Notes under the pieces: model-generated
Databases searched by the model: none
Told to the model about the DNA's origin: nothing
The model's input: the letters and a program-made list of their open reading frames with translations, nothing else
In this document: piece by piece, positions 33,870 to 42,907 of the stretch
Position numbering within the stretch: position 1 is the first letter of the stretch
How the letters are laid out: each line of letters begins with the position of its first letter
Assembly (NCBI GenBank): GCA_964443845.1
Contig: CAYUFA010000001.1
Span: forward strand, 1 to 64,000
Length of the DNA stretch: 64,000 nt
Reading direction: 5' to 3'
Source of the DNA: UBA9214 sp964443845
Lineage (GTDB): Bacteria; Pseudomonadota; Gammaproteobacteria; UBA9214
Position numbers and translations under genes: made by a program

Positions 33870-35064
33870 GGGCAGCGGCCTCCGTGGTATCGAGGGCATG
33901 CAGCCAGGCCGCTTCGGAAGACGCCTCCGGGACCGCCGCGGCCAGCTCCAGTGCGCGGGCAACCAGCCCCTGCGCGGCGGCCGCATGCAGGTCATCCGGC
34001 ACCTGCTGGCCATCACTGACGAATGCCAGCGGCAGCCGGTGCCGGACCAGTACCGACAGGACGCCGCCCAGCGAGGTCGCCTCGTCGAGCTTGGTCAGGA
34101 TGCACTTGCCGGGCTGCAACAGCCCAAATGCCTGCACCACGTCGTCGCAGACGTCCAGCTGTGCATTGGCCGACAGCACCAGGTAACGCTGGATGTTCAG
34201 CCCGCCCTGCTCCAGCGCGGCAAACCGCTCCTGCAGGGCCCGGTCGCGCTGGCTGGTACCGGCCGTGTCGATCAGGATCAGCCTGCGGTCGTTCATCTGG
34301 CTGAGGATAACGGAGAGTTCCTGCTCGTCCCCGGCGATGAACACCGGCACGCCGAGCAGCTTGCCGTAGGTGCGCAACTGGTCGTGTGCACCGATCCGGT
34401 AGTGGTCCATGGTCACCAGCGCCACGTGCCGGCGGCCGTGGCGCAGCGCGAAGCGCGCGGCCAGCTTGGCAATCGTGGTGGTCTTGCCCACGCCGGTCGG
34501 CCCGATCAGCGCCACCACGCCGCCGTGCTCGAGCAACTCGTCATCGGCCACCGGGAGCAGACTCGCCAGGGCCTGCTGTGCGCCCTGCCAGCCGGACTCC
34601 AGGTCGGTGCTGCCGCAGGCACGGTCGGCAACGTGATTGGCGATCACCGGGTGCAACTGCACGGCGTCGAGCCGTTCCATGATGCCGGCCCGCACCGGGT
34701 CGCGTTGCTGGTGGGACTGCCAGGCCAGCCGGGTCAGCGGCATCTCCAGCATGCTGCGCAGGGCACGCAGCTCCTGGCGAACCTCCTGCACGGCGCTCTC
34801 CCCGCCCGCCGCCGGCCTGGCAGCGGCCGCGTGCACCGGCGCCGCGGGCGCTGGCGCGGCGTCCGGCGCACTGGCGACCGGCGCCGCTTGCGCCGGGGCA
34901 GCCAGCGAACTCGCCAGCTCGTCCTCGTAGTCCACCGCGGCGATCACCTCGATCCCGTCCTCGACCTTGCGGTTGGAGAGGATCAGCGCGTCCTCGCCGA
35001 GTTCGTCCGTGACCTGTTGCATCACCTGACGCATCTCCGCGGCGATAAATCGTTTCATGATCAT
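33850..35064 (-). CDS. flhF: SRP-type GTPase FlhF, flagellar site selection
   Basis: A 404-aa protein. The N-terminal basic region is MKRFIAAEMRQVMQQVTDEL. An Ala/Pro-rich linker (50-90) follows, then the NG GTPase domain with GPTGVGKT at 188-195, TMDHYRIGAHDQLRTYG, LILIDTAGTSQRD and the TKLDEATSLGG guanine-specificity motif. It sets the polar position of the flagellum. GGAGG lies before the ATG at 35064; the ATG at 35058 is a close alternative. It sits between flhA and flhG. Confidence 0.95.
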   Translation of the reverse strand: MIMKRFIAAEMRQVMQQVTDELGEDALILSNRKVEDGIEVIAAVDYEDELASSLAAPAQAAPVASAPDAAPAPAAPVHAAAARPAAGGESAVQEVRQELRALRSMLEMPLTRLAWQSHQQRDPVRAGIMERLDAVQLHPVIANHVADRACGSTDLESGWQGAQQALASLLPVADDELLEHGGVVALIGPTGVGKTTTIAKLAARFALRHGRRHVALVTMDHYRIGAHDQLRTYGKLLGVPVFIAGDEQELSVILSQMNDRRLILIDTAGTSQRDRALQERFAALEQGGLNIQRYLVLSANAQLDVCDDVVQAFGLLQPGKCILTKLDEATSLGGVLSVLVRHRLPLAFVSDGQQVPDDLHAAAAQGLVARALELAAAVPEASSEAAWLHALDTTEAAAHALAIH

Positions 35065-35098
35065 GTCTGCTACCTCCGTAGGGAATTCACTGCTGCCT

Positions 35099-37201
35099 TC
35101 AGCCCGCCATGGCGGTGGCATCGCCGCCGATCGTGCTCACCACCCGCACCTGGCGGTTCTCGGGCACCTCGTTGTAGGACAGCACCTGCAGTCCCTGCAC
35201 CGCACCGCGCACGAAGCGCGCGAGCCACTGGCGCAGGGCCGGCGCCACCAGCAGCACGGCGGGTTCGCCGTTGATCTCGCGGCGGCGGGTGTTTTCCGCC
35301 AGTGATCGCAACATGCTCTCCGCCAGTCCCGGCTCCAGCCCCGGGCTGCCGTGCTGTCCGCCCTGCATGGACTGAAGCAACAATTGTTCCAGTTTTGCAT
35401 CCAGGGCCATGGCCGGCAGGCTTTCCTCCATGCCGTTGATTTTCTGGTAGATCATGCGCGACAGCGTGATCCGTGCCGCAGCCGTGAGGACGTCGGGATC
35501 CTGACTGCGGGTGCCCTGTTCTGCCAGGGTTTCAGCAATGGTACGCAGGTCGCGGATCGGTACCCCTTCCGCCAGCAGGTTCTGCAACACCCTGACCACC
35601 ACGCCGAGCGACAGCGTCTTCGGCACCAGCGTCTCCACCAGCTTGGGCGAGCTTTTCGCCAGCATGTCCAGCAGCTGCTGGACATTCTCGTGGCCGAGCA
35701 ACTCGTGGGCATGCGTCTGCAATTCGTGACTGAGATGGGTGGCCACCACCGTGCCGGCATCCACCACCGTGTAGCCCAGCGACTGGGCCTCGTCGCGCTG
35801 GGTCGGCTCGATCCACAGCGCTTCCAGACCGAAGGCCGGGTCACGCGTGGGGATTCCGTTGAGCGTGCCGAACACCTGGCCCGGGTTGATGGCCAGTTCC
35901 TTGTCGGGATGGATCTCGGACTCGCCGACCGGCACCCCCATCAGGTTGATGCGGTACCCGCCGGGCTGCAGGTCGAGGTTGTCGCGAATGTGCACCGGGT
36001 CGATCAGGAATCCCAGTTCCTGCGACAGTTTCCTGCGCACGCCCTTGATACGTGACATCAGCTGCCCGCCCTGGTTGCGGTCGACCAGGGGAATCAGCCG
36101 GTAACCGACCTCCAGGCCGATGATATCGACCGGTTGCACGTCGTCCCAGGAGAGCTCCGCCTCGCGGCCGCCGTCCGCCGGCGTCTCCGCGGAGGCCTCG
36201 TGCTCGTCGGCACCGCGGTCCCGGGCCTGTTTCACCATCCAGGCGAGGCCGCCGATCACGCTCGCCATGGCCAGGAACACCCCGTTCGGCATGCCCGGCA
36301 CCAGGCCGAGTACACCGACGATCGCGGCGCTCACGGTGAGTGCGCGCGGATTGGAAAACAGCTGCCGCACGAACTGCTGCCCCATGTCCTGCGAGGTGGA
36401 AACCCGTGTCACGATGATCGCCGCGGCGGTCGACAGCACCAGTGCCGGGATCTGCGCGACCAGCCCGTCACCGATGGTCAGCAGGATGTAGTTCTGTGCC
36501 GCATCGCCCACCGACAGGCCGTGCTGCAGCGTGCCCACGGCAAAACCGCCGATGATGTTGATGAACAGGATCAGCATGCCGGCGACCGCGTCGCCGCGCA
36601 CGAACTTGCTGGCACCATCCATCGAGCCGTAGAAATCCGCTTCCCGGGTCACCTCCTCGCGCCGCGCCCGGGCCTCTTCCTGGGAAATGATGCCCGCGTT
36701 CAGGTCGGCGTCCACGGCCATCTGCTTGCCGGGCATGGCATCGAGAGTGAACCGCGCGCTGACTTCCGAGATCCGCCCGGCACCCTTGGTCACCACGACG
36801 AAATTGATAATCATGAGGATGGCGAACACCACCAGACCGACCGCATAGTTACCGCCGACCACAAATTCGCCGAATGCCTTGATGACGTGCCCGGCGGCAC
36901 CGGCGCCCTCGTGGCCCCGCAGCATGATGACCCGCGTCGATGCGACGTTCAGCGCCAGGCGCAGCAGGGTCGCGATCAGCAGTACCGTCGGGAAGATCGC
37001 GAACTCCAGCGGCTTGATGGTGTAGACCGAGACCAGCAGCACGATCAGGCTGAACGCGATGTTGAAGGTAAACAGCAGGTCCAGCACCATCGGCGGCAGC
37101 GGCAGCACCATCATGCCCAGCAGCATGACCAGCACCACCGGCGTGCCCAGTCCGAGCAGCAGGCGTGGATTCAGCAGCGGGTGCAAGGTCATTGTTTTCA
37201 C
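35099..37201 (-). CDS. flhA: Flagellar export gate protein FlhA
   Basis: A 700-aa integral membrane component of the type III export gate. About eight N-terminal helices are present, with the conserved cytoplasmic FHIPEP-type loop region (RISEVSARFTLDAMPGKQMA, VDADLNAGIISQEEARAR, READFYGSMDGASKFVRGDA). A large cytoplasmic ring domain from about 350 contains GYTVVDAGTVVATHLSHEL. The start is a GTG (37201) with AGGTGA upstream; an ATG three codons in is possible. It forms the nonameric platform that receives export substrates. Confidence 0.96.
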   Translation of the reverse strand: MKTMTLHPLLNPRLLLGLGTPVVLVMLLGMMVLPLPPMVLDLLFTFNIAFSLIVLLVSVYTIKPLEFAIFPTVLLIATLLRLALNVASTRVIMLRGHEGAGAAGHVIKAFGEFVVGGNYAVGLVVFAILMIINFVVVTKGAGRISEVSARFTLDAMPGKQMAVDADLNAGIISQEEARARREEVTREADFYGSMDGASKFVRGDAVAGMLILFINIIGGFAVGTLQHGLSVGDAAQNYILLTIGDGLVAQIPALVLSTAAAIIVTRVSTSQDMGQQFVRQLFSNPRALTVSAAIVGVLGLVPGMPNGVFLAMASVIGGLAWMVKQARDRGADEHEASAETPADGGREAELSWDDVQPVDIIGLEVGYRLIPLVDRNQGGQLMSRIKGVRRKLSQELGFLIDPVHIRDNLDLQPGGYRINLMGVPVGESEIHPDKELAINPGQVFGTLNGIPTRDPAFGLEALWIEPTQRDEAQSLGYTVVDAGTVVATHLSHELQTHAHELLGHENVQQLLDMLAKSSPKLVETLVPKTLSLGVVVRVLQNLLAEGVPIRDLRTIAETLAEQGTRSQDPDVLTAAARITLSRMIYQKINGMEESLPAMALDAKLEQLLLQSMQGGQHGSPGLEPGLAESMLRSLAENTRRREINGEPAVLLVAPALRQWLARFVRGAVQGLQVLSYNEVPENRQVRVVSTIGGDATAMAG

Positions 37202-37228
37202 GTCTTCACCTGTTTCCTGTGGTGTTCA

Positions 37229-38359
37229 TCAGTCATGTTGCAGGTCATCCGGGATCGGCAGCTGCGCCGGCGGCTCCGGTACCTGCCGGCCCGTGGAGAC
37301 GGACACGCGCAGCTGGTAGACATAGGCCAGCAACTGCGCGACGGCGACGTACAGGCCGGCCGGGATCTCCTGCCCGATATCGGTGTGGTAGTACAGCGCG
37401 CGCGCCAGCGCGGGGGCCTCGACGATGGTGACATCGTTGGCGGCGGCCACCTTGCGGATTTCGGCGGCGATCAGGTCGGCGCCCATGGCGATCACCTTCG
37501 GCGCCACCATCTGCTCCTGGTCGTAGCGCAGCGCGATGGCGTAGTGGGTCGGGTTGGTGACCACCACGTCCGCCGTCGGCACGTCCTGCATCATGCGCTG
37601 CTGTGCCATCCTGCGCTGGACCGTGCGTATCCGCCCCTTGACTTCCGGGCTGCCCTCGGTCTGCCGGTACTCGTCCTTGACCTCCTGCCGTGTCATCTTC
37701 AGGCGGTTGGCGTGATCCCAGAGCTGGAACGGCACATCCACCAGAACGATCAGGATCAGCACCGAACTGATCGCAAGAAACGACCAGCCGAGCACGTGCG
37801 CGCTATGCAGCAGGCCCCGTTCGAGCGGTTCGGCACCGAGCCGGAACAGTTCCGGCGCCTGGTGGTAGAGCAGCAGCGAGGACACCAGCGCCACCACCAC
37901 GAATTTTGCAATTGCCTTCAGGGCCTCGACCGGCGCCCGCCGGGAAAACAGCCGGCCCAGACCGCTGACCGGATCGAGCCGGGAGAAGTCCGGCATCAGC
38001 GCCTGCGGGCTGAAGGTCCAGCCGCCCAGCGCGGCCGGCGATACCAGCACCACGGCAAACAGCAGCAGCAGGAACGGCAGGAACACGATCAGCACGTTGA
38101 CCAGGATGTCGCCCAGCAGCGGGGCCAGGGTACGCGGGTCGAACAGCCCGGCGCGCGGACGACTGAATGCAGTGGCCATCTGGCGCATCAGTCCGCTGAT
38201 CATGCCCTCACCGAACACCAGCAGTCCTGCGGCGGACGCCAGCAACAACAGCAGGGTATTGAGATCACGTGAACGCGGGACCTGGCCTTTCTCGCGCGCC
38301 TCGCTGAGGCGCTTGGGTGTCGCTCGTTCGGTGCGTTCCATGCTGTTGTTATCCGCCAT
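37229..38359 (-). CDS. flhB: Flagellar export switch protein FlhB
   Basis: A 376-aa export gate protein. Four membrane helices lie in the first 210 residues. The cytoplasmic FlhB-C domain contains the self-cleavage motif NPTH in ADVVVTNPTHYAIALRYD. Cleavage switches export from rod/hook to filament substrates. The opening (NSMERTERATPKRLSEAREK, GQVPRSRDL) is typical. It starts three bases after fliR. Confidence 0.96.
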   Translation of the reverse strand: MADNNSMERTERATPKRLSEAREKGQVPRSRDLNTLLLLLASAAGLLVFGEGMISGLMRQMATAFSRPRAGLFDPRTLAPLLGDILVNVLIVFLPFLLLLFAVVLVSPAALGGWTFSPQALMPDFSRLDPVSGLGRLFSRRAPVEALKAIAKFVVVALVSSLLLYHQAPELFRLGAEPLERGLLHSAHVLGWSFLAISSVLILIVLVDVPFQLWDHANRLKMTRQEVKDEYRQTEGSPEVKGRIRTVQRRMAQQRMMQDVPTADVVVTNPTHYAIALRYDQEQMVAPKVIAMGADLIAAEIRKVAAANDVTIVEAPALARALYYHTDIGQEIPAGLYVAVAQLLAYVYQLRVSVSTGRQVPEPPAQLPIPDDLQHD

Positions 38360-38362
38360 GCC

Positions 38363-39145
38363 TCACCCCCCCGCCAGCACGACATCCAGCATGTGGAATG
38401 CATCCTGCACCAGCGCCGCCAGCTGCCGGCTGATACCCGGCAGGCTGAACAGCAGGATCACGAAGCCGGCACCCAGCATGACCGGGAAGCCGACACCGAA
38501 GATATTGAGCTGCGGCGCCGCGCGGCTCATGACACCGAAGGTCAGGTTGATCAGCAACAGCGCGGTAACCGCCGTCAGTGCAATCAGTACCGCCCCGGAA
38601 AACATCCGCGCGCCCCAGCCGACCAGGGTCCAGAGCCCGTTGGTGCCGATCCCCGCAGCACCGATCGGCAGCGTGTGGAAGCTGTCGACCATCAGCTGCA
38701 TCAGCAACAGGTGACCGTTGAGCGCCAGGAAGATCAGGGTGGTCAGGGTCAGGTAATACTGTCCGAGCACCGGCACCTGGACACCGTTCTGCGGATCCAC
38801 CGCCGTGGCAAAACCCAGGCCCATGCTCATGGCGATGCTCTGGGCACCGATCAGTACCGAGGCAAACACCATCTGCACGGTGAAGCCCATCACCAGGCCA
38901 ATCAGGACCTGCTGCACACTGACCAGCAGACCCTGTGCACTCAGCGGATCGATGGCGCCGGCACCCTGCCCGACCAGCGGCGCCAGTGCCAGGGACAATA
39001 CCAGTGCCAGGGCAATGCGCACCCGCACCGGCACGAAGCGGGCGCCGAAAACCGGGGCCGCAAGCAGCATGGCACCGATACGCATGAACGGCCACAGCAG
39101 GGCCGCGACCCAGGCGTTCAGCTGCGTGGCGGTGACGGTGAGCAT
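38363..39145 (-). CDS. fliR: Flagellar export protein FliR
   Basis: A 260-aa membrane protein with about six hydrophobic helices. It shows FliR signatures such as FMRIGAMLLAAPVFG, then LMGFTVQMVFASVLIGAQSI and MGLGFATAVDPQNG. It is part of the FliPQR export channel. It is eight bases downstream of fliQ and three upstream of flhB. Confidence 0.95.
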   Translation of the reverse strand: MLTVTATQLNAWVAALLWPFMRIGAMLLAAPVFGARFVPVRVRIALALVLSLALAPLVGQGAGAIDPLSAQGLLVSVQQVLIGLVMGFTVQMVFASVLIGAQSIAMSMGLGFATAVDPQNGVQVPVLGQYYLTLTTLIFLALNGHLLLMQLMVDSFHTLPIGAAGIGTNGLWTLVGWGARMFSGAVLIALTAVTALLLINLTFGVMSRAAPQLNIFGVGFPVMLGAGFVILLFSLPGISRQLAALVQDAFHMLDVVLAGG

Positions 39146-39153
39146 GCCTGCGG

Positions 39154-39423
39154 CTACCCGATCAGCGTGGGAATGTTCTCGAACAGGCGGCGCGTGAAAT
39201 CGACGATCAGGTGGATCATCCAGGTCCCGCTCAGCAGCAGCACCACGGCCATCGCGGCCAGCTTGGGAATGAAGCTCAGTGTCATTTCCTGGATCTGCGT
39301 GGCCGCCTGGAACATGCCCACCAGCAGACCGATGACCAGTGCGGAGGCCAGCAGCGGCGCCGCCATCATGGCCGTGATCTTGATGGCCTCCTGGCCGATC
39401 AGGATGACGCTTTCCGGTGTCAT
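39154..39423 (-). CDS. fliQ: Flagellar export protein FliQ
   Basis: An 89-aa protein with two membrane helices: PESVILIGQEAIKITAMMAA and the second MTLSFIPKLAAMAVVLLLSG. The MFQAATQIQEMT segment between them is the FliQ hallmark. GGAGGG precedes the ATG at 39423; the longer frame is rejected. It is part of the export channel core with FliP and FliR. Confidence 0.95.
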   Translation of the reverse strand: MTPESVILIGQEAIKITAMMAAPLLASALVIGLLVGMFQAATQIQEMTLSFIPKLAAMAVVLLLSGTWMIHLIVDFTRRLFENIPTLIG

Positions 39424-39472
39424 TGTGATTCCCTCCGCATGGAACTTCCCCACGGCCGCGTTGCGGCCCGTT

Positions 39473-40228
39473 CTAGGTATAGAAACTCGACGCCAGCGTC
39501 CCCATGATCAGCGACCAGCCGTCGACCAGGACGAACAGCATGATCTTGAACGGCAGCGAGATGATCATCGGCGACAGCATCATCATGCCCATCGACATCA
39601 GCACGCTCGCCACCACCAGGTCGATGACCAGGAACGGTATCAGCACCAGGAATCCGATCTGGAAGGCCGTCTTCAGCTCACTGGTCACATATGCGGGCAC
39701 CAGCAGCGAGAACGGTACATCGGCGCGGGTTTTCAGGGCATTTCCGTCGAGGTGCGCGATGCCCGCAAACATGTCGAGATCGGACTCGCGTGTCTGGTCG
39801 AGCATGAAGCCCCGCAACGGTACAGCGCTCTTCTGCAATGCCTGCTCCGCCGTGATCTGGTCGTTCAGGTAGGGCTGCACACCATCGTGGTAGATCCTGC
39901 CGAGTACCGGGGACATCACGAACGCGGTCAGGAACAGCGACAGACCGATCAGGATCTGGTTGGAGGGCGTTTGTGCCGTGCCCAGCGCCTGGCGCAGGAT
40001 GGCCAGCACGATGATGATGCGCGTGAACGAAGTCATCGAGATCAGTGCGGCCGGCAGCAGGGTCAAAGCGGTCATCAGCGCCAGTACCTGGATGCTCAGC
40101 GACCAGGTCTCGCCGCCGTTGCCGGCCGGAGTCACCGTGAACGCGGCCATGCCCGGCGGTGCCGCCAGTGCCATGCCGCCGGGCAACACCAGCAGGACCA
40201 GCGCAGTCAGCAGCAGCGCACGTTTCAT
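39473..40228 (-). CDS. fliP: Flagellar export protein FliP
   Basis: A 251-aa export channel subunit with a cleavable signal peptide (LVLPGGMALA). The core has SIQVLALMTALTLLPAALIS, MTSFTRIIIVLAILRQALG and the late MGMMMLSPMIISLPFKIMLF. The ATG at 40228 overlaps the fliO stop by 4 bp, so the two are translationally coupled. It forms the pentameric part of the FliPQR complex. Confidence 0.96.
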   Translation of the reverse strand: MKRALLLTALVLLVLPGGMALAAPPGMAAFTVTPAGNGGETWSLSIQVLALMTALTLLPAALISMTSFTRIIIVLAILRQALGTAQTPSNQILIGLSLFLTAFVMSPVLGRIYHDGVQPYLNDQITAEQALQKSAVPLRGFMLDQTRESDLDMFAGIAHLDGNALKTRADVPFSLLVPAYVTSELKTAFQIGFLVLIPFLVIDLVVASVLMSMGMMMLSPMIISLPFKIMLFVLVDGWSLIMGTLASSFYT

Positions 40229-40683
40229 GACCTTGCCTCCCTGCCCATCACCTCGCGCAGGCGCGCGGCGAAGCCCGGCTGCTCCGGGCGCGTTGCCGGA
40301 CTGTCGACCTTCTCGCCGAGCACGTGCAGCGCACTGATGCGGCCCGGGGCGATACCCAGCAACACCTGGGTATCGCCCACTTCCACCAGCACGATGCGTT
40401 CCCGCGCGCTCAGCGCCATCCCGTCCACCACGCGCAGGTTGCCCTGCGCCGAGGCACGCAGCCCGCCGGTGCGCTTCATCAGCCAGGCCAGACCCAGGAT
40501 GCACAGCACCACCAGGCCGAGACCGGACAGAAACTGCAGTACGAACCCGCCCGACAGCACCTCGCCTGCCATGCCGATCGGTGACGGCGGGCTGCCCGCC
40601 GTCCCGGCCGCGGCCGGCAGCGACACCGCGGCCAGCAGCCAGGCGGCGTGGCGGACGGGCGATATGTGCATCGGTGTCAGCAT
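40225..40683 (-). CDS. fliO: Flagellar biosynthesis protein FliO
   Basis: A 152-aa bitopic membrane protein. A signal-like segment (RHAAWLLAAVSLPAAAG) and a membrane helix at about residues 46-68 (LQFLSGLGLVVLCILGLAWL) are followed by a cytoplasmic domain with LRVVDGMALSARERIVLVEV and QVLLGIAPGRISALHVL. It assists FliP assembly. The fliO family is weakly conserved, but position between fliN and fliP and the domain layout are decisive. Confidence 0.9.
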   Translation of the reverse strand: MLTPMHISPVRHAAWLLAAVSLPAAAGTAGSPPSPIGMAGEVLSGGFVLQFLSGLGLVVLCILGLAWLMKRTGGLRASAQGNLRVVDGMALSARERIVLVEVGDTQVLLGIAPGRISALHVLGEKVDSPATRPEQPGFAARLREVMGREARS

Positions 40684-40698
40684 GTCTCTGGTCCCGCC

Positions 40699-41091
40699 TT
40701 ACTTGAGGGTATTGACGCGCTCGGCCGGGCTGACCACGTCACTGAGCCGCACCCCGAACTTGTCATTGATCACGACCACCTCCCCGTGCGCCACCAGGGT
40801 GCCGTTGACGAGCACGTCCAGCGGTTCGCCGGCCAGGCGGTCCAGTTCCACGACGGAGCCGCGCGCCAGCTGCAACAGGTTCTGGATACTGATCCGGGCG
40901 CGGCCGATCTCCATGGACAGTGTGACCGGGATATCGAGGATGACATCCAGGCTGGTCTCGCCGGCCTGCGGTGCCACGCCGGCGCTGTCCTCCAGCGGCT
41001 CGAACTCGGCACGCTCGACGTTTGCATCACCATCCGGACGTGCCGCACCGCTGCCGGACTGCCGTTCCACCTGTTCCGTTTGCTCGCTCAT
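40699..41091 (-). CDS. fliN: Flagellar motor switch protein FliN
   Basis: A 130-aa C-ring protein. A polar N-terminal tail is followed by the SpoA/FliN domain: SLDVILDIPVTLSMEIGRAR, ISIQNLLQLARGSVVELDRL, AGEPLDVLVNGTLVAHGEVV and VSPAERVNTLK. It binds the FliH-FliI export complex and forms part of the rotor ring with FliM and FliG. AGGGAG lies upstream. It is 12 bases after fliM. Confidence 0.96.
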   Translation of the reverse strand: MSEQTEQVERQSGSGAARPDGDANVERAEFEPLEDSAGVAPQAGETSLDVILDIPVTLSMEIGRARISIQNLLQLARGSVVELDRLAGEPLDVLVNGTLVAHGEVVVINDKFGVRLSDVVSPAERVNTLK

Positions 41092-41103
41092 GCTGTCTCC
41101 CTG

Positions 41104-42096
41104 TCAGATACCACGCCGTATCCTGTCCTTGCGGTCGATCCTCGTGTGGATCCGGACCGCGTTGTTCTCACCGCGCACCCCGAACTTGGCGTTGAACAGC
41201 GGTACGCCACACACCTGCAAGGTGACCGAACCGGGCATATTCACCGGAAGAATGTCGCCCGGCTTCAGTCCCACCACGTCACGCAACGTCAGTTGCGTGT
41301 CTCCGATCCGGCCGACAACCTCCACCTCGGCTTCCTGCAGGTTCTGCTGCAGGGCCTGCAACCAGCCGGCCTGGTTTGCGGACTTGCTCTTGCGCTGGCC
41401 ACCGTCGAGCAGGTCACGCACCGGCTCGATCATGGCCGCCGGCAAGGCAATGTGAAATTCTCCGCCGTTGCCGCCGGTCTCCATGCGGAAGCCGGCGATC
41501 ACCAGCATTGCGCGATTGCCGGCCAGCGTGGAATATTCCGGGTCGCACTCGGTGCGTGCGTAGCGCGTCGCGACCTGCAGCACCGGCTCCCAGGCCGACT
41601 GGATGTCGCGCAGCACCTGGTTCAGCAGCAGCTGGGCGATCCTTTGCTCGCTGGGCGTGAACTCGCGACCGATCATCTGGTTGCGGTAGTTGCCGGAACC
41701 GCCGAAGTAGATATCCACCACGGTAAAGACAAACCCGGGATCGAACACCACCAGCGCTTCACCGGCCAGCGGCTCCAGGGTGACGAAATTAACGCTCACC
41801 GGCAGGCCCAGGCTGTGGATGTAGTCACTGGTCCGGACCGTCTGCAGCCCCTCGTCGGTGATCTCTACCTCACGCTGCAGCATCTGTCCCAGCCCCTCTT
41901 CCAGCAGGCGCATGAACGCCGCATGGATCTTCTCCAGCACCGGAAACTGGCCACGCACGATGTGGTCCTGGTCGGTGAGGTCGTACGCAACGACCTCACC
42001 GGCCGGCGCCGGTGTGGCCCCGGCAACCACACCGGATTCCACGCCGTCCATCAGCGCGTCGACTTCTTCCTCGGACAGGAGTTCGTTCTCGGACAT
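41104..42096 (-). CDS. fliM: Flagellar motor switch protein FliM
   Basis: A 330-aa C-ring protein. The N-terminus LLSEEEVDALMDGV is the CheY-P-binding peptide. The middle CheC-like domain has GGSGNYRNQMIGREFTPSEQ. The C-terminal SpoA domain includes QLTLRDVVGLKPGDILPVNM. The CheY-binding motif indicates a chemotaxis-controlled motor even though no che genes are in the window. The start is at 42096; the longer frame to 42699 runs through fliL and is rejected. Confidence 0.96.
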   Translation of the reverse strand: MSENELLSEEEVDALMDGVESGVVAGATPAPAGEVVAYDLTDQDHIVRGQFPVLEKIHAAFMRLLEEGLGQMLQREVEITDEGLQTVRTSDYIHSLGLPVSVNFVTLEPLAGEALVVFDPGFVFTVVDIYFGGSGNYRNQMIGREFTPSEQRIAQLLLNQVLRDIQSAWEPVLQVATRYARTECDPEYSTLAGNRAMLVIAGFRMETGGNGGEFHIALPAAMIEPVRDLLDGGQRKSKSANQAGWLQALQQNLQEAEVEVVGRIGDTQLTLRDVVGLKPGDILPVNMPGSVTLQVCGVPLFNAKFGVRGENNAVRIHTRIDRKDRIRRGI

Positions 42097-42101
42097 GGCG
42101 A

Positions 42102-42587
42102 CTATTGCATCACGTAGTTGGAGAAAAACACGGCCTCGACACCGGCTTTTCCGGTGTATTTCCGCAAGGTGTTGCGGATGCTCGCCAGAATTTCCGCACG
42201 GAAGGCCTCCTTGCCCTCCGCGGTGGAAAGCTTTTCCTCGGTCTGGTTGCCGAACACCGTCAGGACCGCATCGCGTACCGCCGGCATGTTCTGCTTCAGT
42301 GCATCGACCACACTGCTGTCGTAGGTCATCACCTCGATGGAAGCCTTGATGAAGCGGACGTTCTGCGGATTGCGGAATGCCACGACGAAGTCGGGGTCGA
42401 GCCCCTGGTAGATCGGGTCCTTGCCCGCCTCGAGCGGTGTCTCCATCTGCGCGTGCTTGCCCTTGCCGGCCGCGGCCTGCGCCGCGGCGTCTGGAGCGGC
42501 GTCCTTTTTCAGGAGGAAGAAGGCAGCGCCACCGCCGACCCCCAGCAACAACACTGTCGCTGCGACGAGGATGATGATCATTTTCAT
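42102..42587 (-). CDS. fliL: Flagellar basal-body-associated protein FliL
   Basis: A 161-aa single-span membrane protein (helix at about 3-25, IIILVAATVLLLGVGGGAAF). A periplasmic domain follows, with DPDFVVAFRNPQNVRFIKAS, AVRDAVLTVFGNQTEEKLST and the late RNTLRKYTGKAGVEAVFFSN. FliL rings surround the stator and enhance torque. AGGGGC precedes the ATG at 42587. It is the first gene of the fliLMNOPQR-flhBAFG operon, with a perfect sigma-54 promoter upstream. Confidence 0.93.
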   Translation of the reverse strand: MKMIIILVAATVLLLGVGGGAAFFLLKKDAAPDAAAQAAAGKGKHAQMETPLEAGKDPIYQGLDPDFVVAFRNPQNVRFIKASIEVMTYDSSVVDALKQNMPAVRDAVLTVFGNQTEEKLSTAEGKEAFRAEILASIRNTLRKYTGKAGVEAVFFSNYVMQ

Positions 42588-42668
42588 AAGCGCCCCTGCT
42601 ACTGGGTTGTGTCCATGACGGCTGGTACCGGTGCCGATCTTCTGTTGCGGGTACCCGTCCTGAAGAAT

Positions 42669-42683
42669 GCAAAGCTTGTGCCA
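42669..42683 (-). promoter_or_regulatory. Sigma-54 (-24/-12) promoter of the fliL-flhG operon
   Basis: On the minus strand TGGCAC-AAGCT-TTGC, an exact match to the RpoN consensus. Transcription would start near 42657, about 70 nt before fliL. It lies in a 320-bp gap after fliK, the only sizeable gap between the two large fli operons; the remainder of that gap (42700-42907) has an AT-rich patch but no gene. Confidence 0.9.
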
Positions 42684-42907
42684 CACGAGGAGAGAGCATT
42701 TAATTTATTGCTTTCAACAAGTTAAAAACCAAGCCCTGCCGTGCGCCGGATAAATGGCGGCATTCGGCCCCAGACGCACGCGCAACCCGACGGATTTACG
42801 TCGTCCGGCACGGCCGCCAGCGCACACCACGGCCGGCGCAGAACAGGGATCGCAAGCGGGAAACGGGCTGGACGTGCGGCGGCTGTGCCGGCGGGCACGG
42901 GCCAGAT

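Noticed and set aside
38393..41455. A 1020-aa open frame opposite fliR-fliM
   Set aside because: It is antisense to seven overlapping flagellar genes and has a composition unlike real proteins.
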